Shown: positions 8,170 to 18,641, counted from the stretch's first letter. The stretch is DNA of 64,000 nucleotides from Lactococcus formosensis (GCF_018403745.1 NZ_BOVP01000007.1:32619-96618); one strand, 5' to 3'. Program-made: numbers and translations. Notes: generated by a model from the letters alone, not told the origin.

Positions 8170-8985
8170 ATGGAAATCAGTTTGGTTCAAGGCCTCTTAA
8201 TCGGGCTTGTTACAGCGTTCTGTTATTCAGGGCAATTACTTGGCATTTATACTAATAGAGCATTAGTCATGTCATTTTTTGTAGGTGTTATTTTGGGTGA
8301 CTTGCCTACAGCATTGATGTTCGGTGCTTTAGCAGAGTTGGCTTACATGGGCTTTGGTGTTGGTGCTGGTGGTACAGTACCGCCCAATCCAGTAGGACCT
8401 GGTATTGTGGGAACAATCATGGCTATCACTTTGAAGGATCAAGGTGTGACACCTGAATCTGCATTGGCACTTTCCTTCCCATTTGCAGTCCTTTTTCAGC
8501 TAGTAACAACGGCTCTTTATACAGCTTTTTCGGGCTCTACTAATACGGCTAAAAAATTGATTATGGAAGGGAAATTTGGCAAATTCAACCTTCTAGCAAA
8601 TGGAACTTATCTTTCTTTTGCAGCAGTAGGTTTTGTGATTGGTATTTTATCAGCCATTGCCCGCCCAGGTTTGCAAGCCTTTGTTGAAGCTTTACCACAA
8701 TGGTTAATTAATGGTTTTTCGGTTGCAGGCGGTTTGATTCCTGCCATTGGTTTTGCTATGATTCTATCAGTCATGTTATCTAAAAACCTGACGCCATATG
8801 TACTTCTAGGTTTCGTATGTGCAGCTTATCTTGAATTGCCGACGATGGCTATTGCCCTGATTGGTGCGGTATTCGCCTTGATTCATTATTATGGCAAAGA
8901 TAAATCACCTGTAATGGCCATTGCACAAGCAGACGCTAACACAGCAAACAATATTGATGAGGAGGATTTCAGCAATGGCATCTAA
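8170..8985 (+). CDS. PTS mannose/sorbose-family EIIC
   Basis: 271 aa membrane protein. Several hydrophobic segments are visible, with the family's GxxGAGGTVPPNPVGPGIVG-type loop (around residues 73-92). With EIID it forms the translocation channel for the sugar. The ribosome-binding site TTAAGGAGAATT is good. It overlaps the EIID start by 11 bases, implying coupled translation of the two membrane partners. Confidence 0.92.
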   Translation: MEISLVQGLLIGLVTAFCYSGQLLGIYTNRALVMSFFVGVILGDLPTALMFGALAELAYMGFGVGAGGTVPPNPVGPGIVGTIMAITLKDQGVTPESALALSFPFAVLFQLVTTALYTAFSGSTNTAKKLIMEGKFGKFNLLANGTYLSFAAVGFVIGILSAIARPGLQAFVEALPQWLINGFSVAGGLIPAIGFAMILSVMLSKNLTPYVLLGFVCAAYLELPTMAIALIGAVFALIHYYGKDKSPVMAIAQADANTANNIDEEDFSNGI

Positions 8986-9793
8986 AAAAACAGCATTAAC
9001 AAGTGCAGACTATACTAAAACAACGCTGCGTTCGTACTTCCTGCAGAATGGCTTTAACTACAATGCCTATCAGGGTGTGAGTTATCTCTTTGTTATTCTA
9101 CCTGCTCTGAAAAAAATCTATAAAAATGATTCTGAAAAGCTCAAAGAAACAGCGGCAGCGAATATCGAGTTTTACAATACTAACCCACACATGTTGCCTT
9201 TCATTACCAGCATGCAGCTGGCTATGTATGACAATGGTGAGGACATAAACGAAACCCGGAGTATTAAGATGGCTTTGATGGGACCGTTGGCAGGTATTGG
9301 GGATTCTATGGCACAGTTCGGTATTGCCCCATTGTTCTCTACTATCTTTGCGGGTCTTGCTATGGATGGTCTTGGGTTTGCACCAATGGGCTTCTGGCTG
9401 TCCATGATTGTCTCTATGTTTGCCATCAAAGTTTTGATGGGTTATCTTGGTTTCCGTTTGGGGACGAGTGTCATTGACACTTTGAGTGAAAAAATCACTA
9501 AGATTTCAGCAGCAGCTAACATTGTAGGTGTCACAGTTATATCAGGTCTAGCAGCGACTTTTGTTAAGGCAAACATTGCCTTATCTTATTCAACAAAACT
9601 GGCTTCAGGAGAAGGTCAGGTGGTTGCTCTTCAAGATGTTTTAGATAAAATTATGCCAAAACTTTTGCCAGCAATTTTGACGATTGTCGTTTTCTACCTA
9701 ATCAAGAAGAAAAATTGGAGTACCTATAAGCTATTGTTGTTACTCTTTGCATTAGGTATTGCATTGTCAGCTTTGGGTGTTTTAGGTGTTTAG
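8975..9793 (+). CDS. PTS mannose/sorbose-family EIID
   Basis: 272 aa. The start at 8975 is preferred over the frame-open 8921 because it follows GAGGAGG (8958-8965) and gives the expected length. The N-terminal region carries the family features QNGFNYNAYQGVSYLF and the internal motif MGPLAGIGDSMAQFGIAP. Hydrophobic segments are concentrated at the C-terminus. It is the channel partner of EIIC. Confidence 0.92.
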   Translation: MASKKTALTSADYTKTTLRSYFLQNGFNYNAYQGVSYLFVILPALKKIYKNDSEKLKETAAANIEFYNTNPHMLPFITSMQLAMYDNGEDINETRSIKMALMGPLAGIGDSMAQFGIAPLFSTIFAGLAMDGLGFAPMGFWLSMIVSMFAIKVLMGYLGFRLGTSVIDTLSEKITKISAAANIVGVTVISGLAATFVKANIALSYSTKLASGEGQVVALQDVLDKIMPKLLPAILTIVVFYLIKKKNWSTYKLLLLLFALGIALSALGVLGV

Positions 9794-9810
9794 GAAAAAA
9801 GTTTGAAACT

Positions 9811-9849
9811 GCGGTTGGGGAAATTTGTCATCACAAATCGCCTAATCGC
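9811..9849 (+). other. Hairpin between EIID and EIIA genes
   Basis: GCGGTT (9811-9816) pairs with AATCGC (9844-9849) outside ATTTGT/ACAAAT (9823-9828, 9833-9838). It has no U-run directly after it, so it is more likely an mRNA processing or stability element than a full terminator. Confidence 0.45.
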
Positions 9850-9890
9850 TGTTTTTGTTTAAATCATATGAAAGAAATTGGAGAAATGGA

Positions 9891-10325
9891 ATGATTGCAT
9901 GTATTGTTACTGGACACGGTGGATTTTCACTGGGTCTTAAAGATGCTTTAGAAATGATTGCAGGGCCACAAGAATTATTTGAAGCGATACCTTTCACAAA
10001 AGATGAAAAGGTAGAAGCATTTGAGTTGAAATTAGCAGAAGCTGTTAAAAATCTGACTGAGCAGGCAGATGGTCTATTGATTTTTACGGACCTCAAAGGT
10101 GGTACACCTTTTAAAATTGCCATGCCCCATGCTATTAGGCAAGAAAATACAATTGTACTGACAGGTACAAATTTACCTGCTCTGATTGAAAGCATTGGTA
10201 GCCGCTTAATGACGGACAATGTTGAAAATTTAGCACATGCTTTACGGATTTCCCCAGAGTGTCAACTTGAAGTGGTTCAGTTGGATACAGCTCAAGAAGA
10301 AGTGATTGATTCAGGCGGTATCTAA
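9891..10325 (+). CDS. PTS mannose-family EIIA
   Basis: 144 aa. The start at 9891 follows GGAGAAATGG and begins MIACIVTGHGGFS, in which the histidine is the phosphoryl acceptor from HPr. The upstream extension to 9855 is not needed. The FTDLKGGTPF stretch is typical of man-family IIA. It completes a full set of separate IIB, IIC, IID and IIA subunits, so the operon alone can encode the transporter. Confidence 0.92.
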   Translation: MIACIVTGHGGFSLGLKDALEMIAGPQELFEAIPFTKDEKVEAFELKLAEAVKNLTEQADGLLIFTDLKGGTPFKIAMPHAIRQENTIVLTGTNLPALIESIGSRLMTDNVENLAHALRISPECQLEVVQLDTAQEEVIDSGGI

Positions 10326-10338
10326 AAGGGTTTTCGAT

Positions 10339-12168
10339 ATGTTAAGCAAGAAAAAGAAAGAATGGCGGTTTGAAACGTATGAAGAAATTCAAGAAGCACT
10401 GGAAAATATGATGGGAGTAACCACTCCTTATTATCGAGGGCGAAAAGGGCGGCTTAAGCTAGGGTTTTCAGGGGCTGTTTATAATGAGGAGACTCGTCAA
10501 ATTGAAGCTTTCTTACGGATGCTTTGGGGACTTGGACCCTTATTGGTTCAGGAAGATACAGAATTTCAAGCCATATATTTATCGGGAATTACCTCAGGTA
10601 CAGATCCTGAAAGTACAGATTATTGGGGAGAGGTCACAGATTATGATCAGCGCTTGGTTGAGATGGCAGCATTGGCGGTGGCATTAATTATTGCAAAAGA
10701 ACGCACATGGGACTGTTTATCCAAAGAAGCCCAGAAGAACCTGGTTCAATGGTTAGGACAAATCAATGATAAGTCCATGCCGAAAAATAACTGGTATTTT
10801 TTCCGGCTTCTCGTTAACACTTGTTTCATTAAACTGGGACTCCCACATCATCAAGAAAAAATGGATGAGGCGTTTGTGCTTTTAGATAGCCACTATGTAG
10901 GCAGAGGTTGGTACTATGATGGTAAAGTACACAAGTATGATTATTATATTGCTTGGGCCTATCATTTTTATGGGTTGATTTACGCTGCAGTTATGGATGA
11001 AAAAGATCCAGAGCGTTCGCAATTATTTAAAGCACGGGCAACTGAGTTTGCCCAAGGCTATGTACACCTCTTTGATTCAGAAGGTGCTGCGGTACCTTTT
11101 GGTAGAAGTATGATATATCGATTTGCCCAATCTGCTTTTTGGGCAGCTCTGGTTTATGCAGATGTTGAGGCTTTGCCTTGGGGTGTGATTAAGGGTCTGT
11201 ATGCTCGAAATATGAGTAACTGGTTTAATCATAATGATATTTTTTCAACTGAAGGCAGGTTAACTTTGGGATACAGTTACGAAAATGCGACTTTCACTGA
11301 AGGTTATAATGCACCAGGATCACCCTACTGGGCTTTTAAATCATTTTTGATGTTGGCAGTTCCGAAAAATCATCTTTACTGGCAGGCTGAAATTATGCCT
11401 TACCCACAAATTGAAAAGCGTTATTTAAACACGAGCGCTCAGGCTTTTTATGAGCATGTTTCAGATAATCAGCACACGCTCATGTATCCTTTTGGTCAGT
11501 ATATCCATAATCAAACCCATAGTGAAGCCAAGTACAGCAAATTTGTCTATTCCAGTAAATTTGCCTTCAGTGTTCAGAAATCGGCTTATCATTATTATGA
11601 AGCGGCCTTAGACAATGTTTTATCCGTTTCTGAAGATGAACATTATTTTAGGCCAAAGCATCACGATTTGAAGACTGAAGTATGTTCAAATTCTATCAAA
11701 TATGACTGGGAACCGCTACCAGAGGTTAAAATTCAAAGTACCATTGTTCCTTGTGGGAGTTATCATGTCAGGATTCATGAAATCAATACTGGTCGTGAAA
11801 TTCAGGTTCGTGAAGGTGGATTTAGTGTTGGTATCGATGACGATGCACAAGAACGGACATCAAACTGTTTTGCCAGTTACATCAGTAGCTTTGGAAAGAG
11901 TGAAATTTTAGGTGTCCAAGGTTTTGAATCAGCTGAAGTGGTTCAGCTTGAACCTAACACGAATCTGCTTTTTCAGCGGACCTGCCTACCTACGTTAAGG
12001 GCGAAACTATGTCCTGGGCAATATGCGCTTATCTCAATTGTAGGAGGGATTTATGGAGAGAGTAAAGAAAAAATACCTCAGGTGCGTGTGATAGGAACTA
12101 AAGTGAAAATAGAAGCACATACCGAAATTACAATTCAGTTAAAGGAGGAGCTAAGTGATAAAAATTGA
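10339..12168 (+). CDS. DUF2264-domain protein, putative cytosolic carbohydrate-active enzyme
   Basis: 609 aa. The start at 10339 is chosen because AAAAGGG lies 9-15 bases upstream; 10306 is in the IIA gene. Residues about 15-390 match the DUF2264 pattern as I know it: EAFLRMLWGLGPLL, an NNWYFFRLLVN segment, GRGWYYDG and DYYIAWAYHFYGLIY, all aromatic-rich helices as in alpha/alpha barrels. The C-terminal about 200 residues look beta-rich. No signal peptide or membrane segment. Its position in a UGL/PTS operon suggests it acts on uronic-acid oligosaccharides; I recall a link of this domain to glucuronidase-type activity but cannot verify it. Confidence 0.75.
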   Translation: MLSKKKKEWRFETYEEIQEALENMMGVTTPYYRGRKGRLKLGFSGAVYNEETRQIEAFLRMLWGLGPLLVQEDTEFQAIYLSGITSGTDPESTDYWGEVTDYDQRLVEMAALAVALIIAKERTWDCLSKEAQKNLVQWLGQINDKSMPKNNWYFFRLLVNTCFIKLGLPHHQEKMDEAFVLLDSHYVGRGWYYDGKVHKYDYYIAWAYHFYGLIYAAVMDEKDPERSQLFKARATEFAQGYVHLFDSEGAAVPFGRSMIYRFAQSAFWAALVYADVEALPWGVIKGLYARNMSNWFNHNDIFSTEGRLTLGYSYENATFTEGYNAPGSPYWAFKSFLMLAVPKNHLYWQAEIMPYPQIEKRYLNTSAQAFYEHVSDNQHTLMYPFGQYIHNQTHSEAKYSKFVYSSKFAFSVQKSAYHYYEAALDNVLSVSEDEHYFRPKHHDLKTEVCSNSIKYDWEPLPEVKIQSTIVPCGSYHVRIHEINTGREIQVREGGFSVGIDDDAQERTSNCFASYISSFGKSEILGVQGFESAEVVQLEPNTNLLFQRTCLPTLRAKLCPGQYALISIVGGIYGESKEKIPQVRVIGTKVKIEAHTEITIQLKEELSDKN

Positions 12169-12988
12169 GTTGCTTAATGTACAAGATGAACTTGTAATAA
12201 GTAAATTTGATAATAAAAAAGAAGAACTACCTGTGAGTAAATATGGGACCGAACTGTGCGCACTAGGAATAAAAGATTATGTTTATGAACTTGGAGATAA
12301 AATTCGTGTCACTGTTGATCGTTTTCCAGATTATTATATGGTGCAGTTGGATGAAAGTTTAGCACCTAGTTTGGTCTATTTTACAGTAAAAGAATGGATT
12401 TTTGATATACCTTTAGCCGAAAATTTAAAGGCTTCTGGTCCTAGTACTGCTTTTCAGGCAGTTCGCCGCCATTTAATGGTCCGGAAAGCCTATGATTTTG
12501 AGGTGCGTAATTATCAGAATCTGTCTAATAATACGCATGACCAAAAGCAAAGTTCAGGAGTTTTTCCGCATGCTTCAGCTAATGTTGAAACGCGAGACGA
12601 ATCCGTCTTCTTTGCTAAGAATGCCATTGATGGTAAATTGGCTAATGGTTCACATGGTCGTTATCCTTTTGCTTCATGGGGGATTAATCAGCAGGCGGAT
12701 GCAGCTCTAACAGTCGAATTTGGCCGTGAAGTCGAAGTAGACAAAATTACTCTGCTCTTACGGGCTGATTTTCCACATGATTCTTATTGGACAGATGTTG
12801 AAATTGTATTTTCAAATAATGAAAATATAGAATTTAAAATAATAAAATCAGATCAGTTTCAAGTTTACGAATTCCCACCAGTACGCACTTGTACAATTAC
12901 ATTGAGAAATTTGAAAAAGGCATTAGATGACTCACCATTCCCAGCATTAACACAACTTGAAATTTATGGAAAGAATATTGTAGATTAA
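12155..12988 (+). CDS. Cytosolic protein with discoidin-like (F5/8 type C) carbohydrate-binding domain
   Basis: 277 aa. GTG start at 12155 behind AAAGGAGG (12142-12149), overlapping the DUF2264 gene by 14 bases. The first about 110 residues are a beta-rich domain I do not recognise. Residues about 140-275 resemble a galactose-binding-like fold: FPHASANVETRDES, AKNAIDGK, SWGINQQADAALTVEFGREVEVDKI. No signal peptide, so this binding module appears to work inside the cell, probably as a partner of the overlapping DUF2264 protein. It is last gene of the operon. Confidence 0.65.
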   Translation: MIKIELLNVQDELVISKFDNKKEELPVSKYGTELCALGIKDYVYELGDKIRVTVDRFPDYYMVQLDESLAPSLVYFTVKEWIFDIPLAENLKASGPSTAFQAVRRHLMVRKAYDFEVRNYQNLSNNTHDQKQSSGVFPHASANVETRDESVFFAKNAIDGKLANGSHGRYPFASWGINQQADAALTVEFGREVEVDKITLLLRADFPHDSYWTDVEIVFSNNENIEFKIIKSDQFQVYEFPPVRTCTITLRNLKKALDDSPFPALTQLEIYGKNIVD

Positions 12989-13016
12989 AAACTGCGTGTA
13001 CTCATGCGGTTTTTTA
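12988..13016 (+). terminator. Terminator of the uronic-acid operon
   Basis: AAACTGCGTG / CATGCGGTTT hairpin with a 4-base loop and a T6 tract; it overlaps the stop codon of the last gene. Confidence 0.8.
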
Positions 13017-13291
13017 TGTTCTAGTCTTCTTTGAAACTTAAGGTATCCAGATTGCTCAATAAGTATTAGCTCCTAAATAACACCCTAAAGTCAGCAAGAT
13101 ATCTGTAACTCCTAAATAATGAATTTAAAATCAAAATGTTAAAAAGTTGAAAGCGGTAAAATACTTAATTGAAACATATCCTAAAAAATGGTAAAATATA
13201 GGGAGTGTTTCTCTGCAAACACACATGAATTATAATCAAGCTATCTGCCCTATTGAACCGCGATGGGCCAGGTATGAATAAAAGGAGACAA
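13017..13291 (+). promoter_or_regulatory. rny upstream region with promoter
   Basis: Contains -35 TTGAAA (13169-13174), a 17-bp spacer and -10 TAAAAT (13192-13197), giving a leader of about 87 nt before rny. The preceding 150 bases hold nothing I recognise. Confidence 0.7.
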
Positions 13292-14908
13292 ATGAACGTC
13301 ATATCACTCGTTCTGCTTGTCTTATTGATTGTATTGGTTATTGCCTTTATTTTTTATGCTCAAAATATTAAGAAAAACAAGCAAGATGCTGAGAGTCTTT
13401 TTATGCAGGCAGAAAACAAGGCAAATGAGATAACGGCAAATGCACAGCGTGATGCTGCTCTTGTAAGAAAGGAAGCGGAAATCCTGAGGGACGAAGCAGA
13501 AGCATTCAAGAAAGAAGCGCGCTTTAATCTTCGCGAAGAAGAACAAAAGCAACGCCGTGAAATCGAAGATGAATTTAAGCAAGATCGTAAGGAGTTAAAA
13601 GAAACTGAACAACGCCTAAAACAACGTGAAGAAGTTCTAGACCGTAAGGATGATAAACTTACAAATAAAGAACGTAGCTTAGACTCTAAAGAAGAAGCCC
13701 TCTCTAAAAAAACTGATACACTCAATAAACGTGAGCAAGAACTTTTAGAAATTGAAGAAAAGAAACAAGAAGAATTAGAACGTATCGCTGCTTTAACAAA
13801 AGAAGAAGCGAAAGAAATTATTCTCAGTGAAACCCGTGATGGTTTAACAAAAGAAATGGCACAGCTTATTCGTTCAAGCGAAGAGAAAGCTCATGCTGAA
13901 GCTGATAAACGTGCGAAAAACATTGTTTCACTTGCAATCCAACGTGTCTCTAGTGATTCGGTTGCTGAACAAACAGTATCAGTAGTTACTTTACCAGATG
14001 ATGGTATGAAGGGCCGGATTATCGGACGTGAAGGTCGGAATATTCGTACCTTTGAAGCATTGACGGGGATTGATGTTATTATTGACGATACTCCAGAAGC
14101 TGTTGTATTATCTGGTTTTGATCCGATTAGACGTGAGATTGCACGAATGACCTTGGAGCAACTGGTTCAAGATGGCCGTATTCACCCTGCACGTATTGAG
14201 GAGCTTGTCGAGAAAAACCGCAAAGCATTAGATCATAAGATGCGCGAGTATGGCGAACAAGCTGCCTTTGAAGTAGGGGCACATAACCTCCATCCAGACT
14301 TAATGAAAATCATGGGTCGCCTGCATTTCCGTACTTCTTATGGTCAAAATGTTCTTGACCATTCAGTTGAGGTGGCAAATGTTGCCGGAAACCTTGCTGG
14401 TGAAATGGGTGAAAATGTGACTCTCGCTAAACGTGCTGGCTTCCTACATGATATCGGTAAAGCATTGGATCATGAAGTTGAAGGTAGCCACGTTGAGATT
14501 GGTACAGAACTTGCACGTAAGTACAAGGAAAATCCAATTGTTATTAATACTATTGCAAGTCACCATGGCGATACAGAACCAAACAGTAATATCGCTACTT
14601 TGGTTGCTGCAGCTGATGCTTTAAGTGCAGCACGTCCTGGAGCACGTCGTGAATCAATCGAAAATTATATTAAACGACTCCGTGACTTGGAAAATATCTC
14701 AACAAGTTTTGATGGTGTTGAAAGTGCATTTGCCTTACAGGCAGGACGCGAAGTTCGTGTCATGGTTAAACCAGAGAAGCTTACGGATGATCAAATCGTA
14801 ATTCTTGCACGAGATGTGAAAAATCGTATTGAAGATGAAATGGATTATCCAGGAAATATTAAAGTAACAGTTATTCGTGAAACACGTGCGATTGACTATG
14901 CAAAATAA
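13292..14908 (+). CDS. rny: Ribonuclease Y
   Basis: 538 aa from the ATG at 13292, which follows AAAGGAGA by 4 bases; an in-frame ATG at 13274 is the alternative. It is a membrane-anchored endoribonuclease that initiates mRNA decay. The order is canonical: one N-terminal membrane helix (about residues 4-24), a long charged coiled coil (about 30-200, repeated KEA/EER pattern), a KH RNA-binding domain ([20 protein letters not shown]), and an HD phosphohydrolase domain with [12 protein letters not shown]. Monocistronic with its own promoter and terminator. Confidence 0.96.
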   Translation: MNVISLVLLVLLIVLVIAFIFYAQNIKKNKQDAESLFMQAENKANEITANAQRDAALVRKEAEILRDEAEAFKKEARFNLREEEQKQRREIEDEFKQDRKELKETEQRLKQREEVLDRKDDKLTNKERSLDSKEEALSKKTDTLNKREQELLEIEEKKQEELERIAALTKEEAKEIILSETRDGLTKEMAQLIRSSEEKAHAEADKRAKNIVSLAIQRVSSDSVAEQTVSVVTLPDDGMKGRIIGREGRNIRTFEALTGIDVIIDDTPEAVVLSGFDPIRREIARMTLEQLVQDGRIHPARIEELVEKNRKALDHKMREYGEQAAFEVGAHNLHPDLMKIMGRLHFRTSYGQNVLDHSVEVANVAGNLAGEMGENVTLAKRAGFLHDIGKALDHEVEGSHVEIGTELARKYKENPIVINTIASHHGDTEPNSNIATLVAAADALSAARPGARRESIENYIKRLRDLENISTSFDGVESAFALQAGREVRVMVKPEKLTDDQIVILARDVKNRIEDEMDYPGNIKVTVIRETRAIDYAK

Positions 14909-14937
14909 AAAAAGTACTCTAGGGGTACTTTTTTATT
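14907..14937 (+). terminator. rny terminator
   Basis: AAAAAGTAC / GTACTTTTTT hairpin followed by T-rich sequence immediately after the rny stop. Confidence 0.85.
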
Positions 14938-14987
14938 TAAAGAAGAATAAATAATCAAGTTATGTTACAATTTGATTAATTAAAGTT

Positions 14988-15006
14988 ACTTTGTGTTACG
15001 CAAAGT
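14988..15006 (+). promoter_or_regulatory. Inverted repeat upstream of gmk
   Basis: ACTTTG (14988-14993), seven bases, CAAAGT (15001-15006). It lies just upstream of a possible -10 TAGAAT (15029-15034). It could be an operator, but no regulator can be assigned. Confidence 0.4.
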
Positions 15007-15043
15007 AGATATACAAGCCCAACTTTGCTAGAATAGATTGTAA

Positions 15044-15694
<651 letters not shown>

Positions 15695-15807
15695 AAACAA
15701 GTGGCTTTAGTTTTTAACTGAAAGACGCTCAGGCTGCTTGAAAAAAGAGCCCATTGGTACTCGCAGCCCAATGTAGTAGCGTACAGAAAAGAAAAGAGGA
15801 AACTGAT

Positions 15808-16167
15808 ATGATGTTAGAACCTTCAATTGACAAATTACTCCAAAACGTGGATTCAAAATATTCACTCGTTGTTTTGGAAGCCAAACGTGCTCATGAACTA
15901 CGTGATGGTGAACGTCCTACAATGGAATTCAAATCTGTAAAGCGTACTTTACAAGCTTTGGAAGAAATTGCAGAAGGAACGGTAACAATCCACCCTTCTC
16001 CAGATGCCAAACGTGAAACTTTGAAAGAAAAACGTGAATTAGAACGTCTTCAACAAAAAATGGCCGAAAAACTTATTCGTGAACAAATTGCGAAAGAAGA
16101 AGCTGAAGAAGAAGCAAAACAAAAAGGAAACCGTGCAGCTAAAGCTGCTGCTGCTGCGGCTGAATAA
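15808..16167 (+). CDS. rpoZ: RNA polymerase omega subunit
   Basis: 119 aa from the ATG at 15808, behind AAGAGGAAA; a second ATG follows directly at 15811. The conserved omega core ([29 protein letters not shown]) is at residues 3-35. The C-terminal third is highly charged, then Ala-rich (KAAAAAAE). It supports assembly of RNA polymerase. The frame upstream to 15754 is weakly supported and probably not translated. Confidence 0.93.
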   Translation: MMLEPSIDKLLQNVDSKYSLVVLEAKRAHELRDGERPTMEFKSVKRTLQALEEIAEGTVTIHPSPDAKRETLKEKRELERLQQKMAEKLIREQIAKEEAEEEAKQKGNRAAKAAAAAAE

Positions 16168-16237
16168 AATATTCTACAAACTTTCAAAGGTTTATATATC
16201 TAAACTTTGGAAGTTTTTCTTTTTCCGAAATTCAGAG

Positions 16238-16268
16238 TTGACATTCGCTCATCTCTTTTTGCTATAAT
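16238..16268 (+). promoter_or_regulatory. priA promoter
   Basis: TTGACA (16238-16243), 19-bp spacer, extended -10 TGCTATAAT (TATAAT at 16263-16268). The long spacer is offset by the TGn element. Confidence 0.75.
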
Positions 16269-16313
16269 TAAATTACTATATCTAGCCACAGGAAAAGTAA
16301 GCAGAGGAGAAAA

Positions 16314-18641
16314 ATGTTCAAAAAAACAGCACGAATTATTGTAGATGTTCCTCTGATGCAGACAGATAAACCATTCTCCTATGCAATTCCTACAGAGCTG
16401 CAAGAGATGATTGAGCCAGGGATGCGCGTCCATGTTCCTTTTGGTAAAGGAAATCGTCTGGTTCAGGGAATAGTTATCGAAGCAGGAGATCACGAAGAAG
16501 AGAATCTCAAAGAAATAGCTGAGCTTCTCGATTTAGAGCCCGTCTTGACAAAGGAACAGCTCTGTTTGGCAGATGAAATGCGACATACTGTTTTTTCTTA
16601 CAAAATATCCTGTCTGAAAGCGATGCTGCCTAATTTATTGAATTCAAGTTATGATAAGATTTTGACTAATCAAGAAGGAATTCAAACCAAGTGGAGCGTG
16701 CTTGACGAAAGTCAAAAAGTCCAAGCTTTAAAAGATATTAAGGCAGGGAAATTAGTCGTTAGCTACTCTGCAAAGTCAAAAGAGAACAAGAAAATAGAAA
16801 AGTATCTAAAGGCTAATGCCAAATTGGCCACTTTTGAGATTGGAAAAGCAGCTAAAAAAAGAGCGGAATTAAAGGACTATCTTTTAAACCAAGAAGCAAG
16901 TGTGCGTCAAAAAGACTTGCCCTTTTCTTCGACGGTCATCAAGTATTTTATAGAAAATGAACTTGTTGAAGTGACTGAAAAAGAGGTTTCTAGAACTTCA
17001 TCCGTTTTTGAAGCAGTCGTACCTGATCAAGCGAAAGTTCTGAATCATGAGCAGCAGCTTGCATTTGATGCTATTGTTTCTTCTGCAGATAAGCCCTTTT
17101 TACTTGAGGGAATTACAGGTTCAGGAAAAACAGAGATTTATTTACAGGTTATTGAACACTTTTTGGAAAAAGGGCAATCTGCAATTATGCTGGTTCCCGA
17201 GATTTCCCTAACACCACAAATGTCTAATCGTTTTATTGCACGCTTTGGGAAAAAAGTTGCAATCATGCATTCGGGACTATCAGATGGCGAAAAATATGAC
17301 GAATGGCGTAAGATAAAGGAAGGACGCGCACAGGTTGTTGTCGGGGCGCGATCAGCTATCTTTGCACCTTTGGAAAACATTGGAGTTATCATTATTGACG
17401 AGGAACATGAAACAAGTTATAAACAAGATTCAAGTCCTCGTTATCATGCCAGAGACATTGCCTTGTTACGTGCACAATATCATCATGCACGTTTAGTTCT
17501 CGGTTCAGCGACACCTAGTCTTGAGAGTCGAGCACGTGCTCAGCGAAATGTTTATCATTTATTGACACTCACGCACCGTGCGAATGACCAAGCTCTTCTA
17601 CCTGAAGTTAAAATTGTAGATATGCGTAATAATCTTAGCGATAAGTCTGCCAATTTTTCAGATGCTTTACTTCAAAAAATTCGTGAAAAAATTGAGCGAA
17701 ATGAGCAAGTAATTTTGATGCTTAATCGTCGTGGCTACAGTTCATTTGTGATGTGCAGAGATTGTGGCTTCGTTGTTGAATGTCCAAACTGTGATATTTC
17801 TTTAACCCTTCATATGGATACGAAAACTTTAAATTGCCATTATTGTGGTCATCAAGAGGGGATTCCACAAGTTTGTCCAAGCTGCCAAAGCCGAAAAATC
17901 CGATATTATGGCTCAGGTACGCAGAAGGTACAAGAAGAATTAGAAAAATTATTACCAGAAATCCGTATTTTACGTATGGATGTAGATACAACAAAAACGA
18001 AGAATGCACACGAGAAAATTTTAAAGAAATTTGGTAATCATGAGGCGGATGTGCTTTTGGGTACACAGATGATTGCTAAGGGATTAGACTTTCCTAACGT
18101 AACTTTAGTGGGCGTGATTAATGCGGATACTGGCTTAAATCTTCCAGATTTTCGTGCAAGTGAGCGCAGTTTCCAGTTATTGATGCAAGTTGCAGGACGT
18201 GCAGGACGTGCAGATAAAAAAGGTGAAGTTATCATCCAGACATTTAATCCGGGACATTATGCGGTTAAACTTGTAGCTGTTCAAAATTATGAAGCCTTCT
18301 ATCGTCAGGAAATGTATTACCGTCAACAGCTGTCTTATCCCCCCTATTATTTTACGGTTCAGATTTTAGTTAGTCATAAGGATGAAGATGCTGTTGCAAA
18401 AAAAGCTTATGAGATAGCAAGTATAGTTAAGGCAAATTTATCAGAGAAAGCCAAAATATTAGGACCGACCCCTAAACCCATCGCGCGGACACATAATCTT
18501 TATCATTATCAGATCCTGGTGAAGTATCGCTTTGAGGAGCAACTGGAAGAAGTATTAAATCAGGTCCTTGATTTAACGCAAAAGCGTGAAAACAAGGATG
18601 TCAGAGTTCTTATTGATAGTGAACCACAAAATTTTGTATAA
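16314..18641 (+). CDS. priA: Primosomal replication protein N' (helicase PriA)
   Basis: 775 aa. It restarts stalled replication forks as a 3'-5' helicase. Walker A GITGSGKTEIYLQV, Walker B IIDEEHE, and eight zinc-binding cysteines in CRDCGFVVECPNC...CHYCG...CPSCQ within the helicase core. The N-terminal DNA-binding region starts with the usual RIIVDVPLMQTDKPFSY. The ribosome-binding site is AGAGGAGAAAA. In this genome it ends with its own terminator and is separated from fmt by a nucleoside-salvage block. Confidence 0.96.
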   Translation: MFKKTARIIVDVPLMQTDKPFSYAIPTELQEMIEPGMRVHVPFGKGNRLVQGIVIEAGDHEEENLKEIAELLDLEPVLTKEQLCLADEMRHTVFSYKISCLKAMLPNLLNSSYDKILTNQEGIQTKWSVLDESQKVQALKDIKAGKLVVSYSAKSKENKKIEKYLKANAKLATFEIGKAAKKRAELKDYLLNQEASVRQKDLPFSSTVIKYFIENELVEVTEKEVSRTSSVFEAVVPDQAKVLNHEQQLAFDAIVSSADKPFLLEGITGSGKTEIYLQVIEHFLEKGQSAIMLVPEISLTPQMSNRFIARFGKKVAIMHSGLSDGEKYDEWRKIKEGRAQVVVGARSAIFAPLENIGVIIIDEEHETSYKQDSSPRYHARDIALLRAQYHHARLVLGSATPSLESRARAQRNVYHLLTLTHRANDQALLPEVKIVDMRNNLSDKSANFSDALLQKIREKIERNEQVILMLNRRGYSSFVMCRDCGFVVECPNCDISLTLHMDTKTLNCHYCGHQEGIPQVCPSCQSRKIRYYGSGTQKVQEELEKLLPEIRILRMDVDTTKTKNAHEKILKKFGNHEADVLLGTQMIAKGLDFPNVTLVGVINADTGLNLPDFRASERSFQLLMQVAGRAGRADKKGEVIIQTFNPGHYAVKLVAVQNYEAFYRQEMYYRQQLSYPPYYFTVQILVSHKDEDAVAKKAYEIASIVKANLSEKAKILGPTPKPIARTHNLYHYQILVKYRFEEQLEEVLNQVLDLTQKRENKDVRVLIDSEPQNFV

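Noticed and set aside
8921..8974. N-terminal extension of EIID within the EIIC gene
   Set aside because: The ATG at 8975 has GAGGAGG at the right distance and gives the normal EIID length.
13253..13291. Longer N-terminus for RNase Y
   Set aside because: The added residues precede the membrane helix that normally begins the protein, and AAAGGAGA serves the ATG at 13292.
15754..15807. Upstream extension of rpoZ from a TTG
   Set aside because: It lacks a ribosome-binding site and includes the one used by the ATG at 15808.
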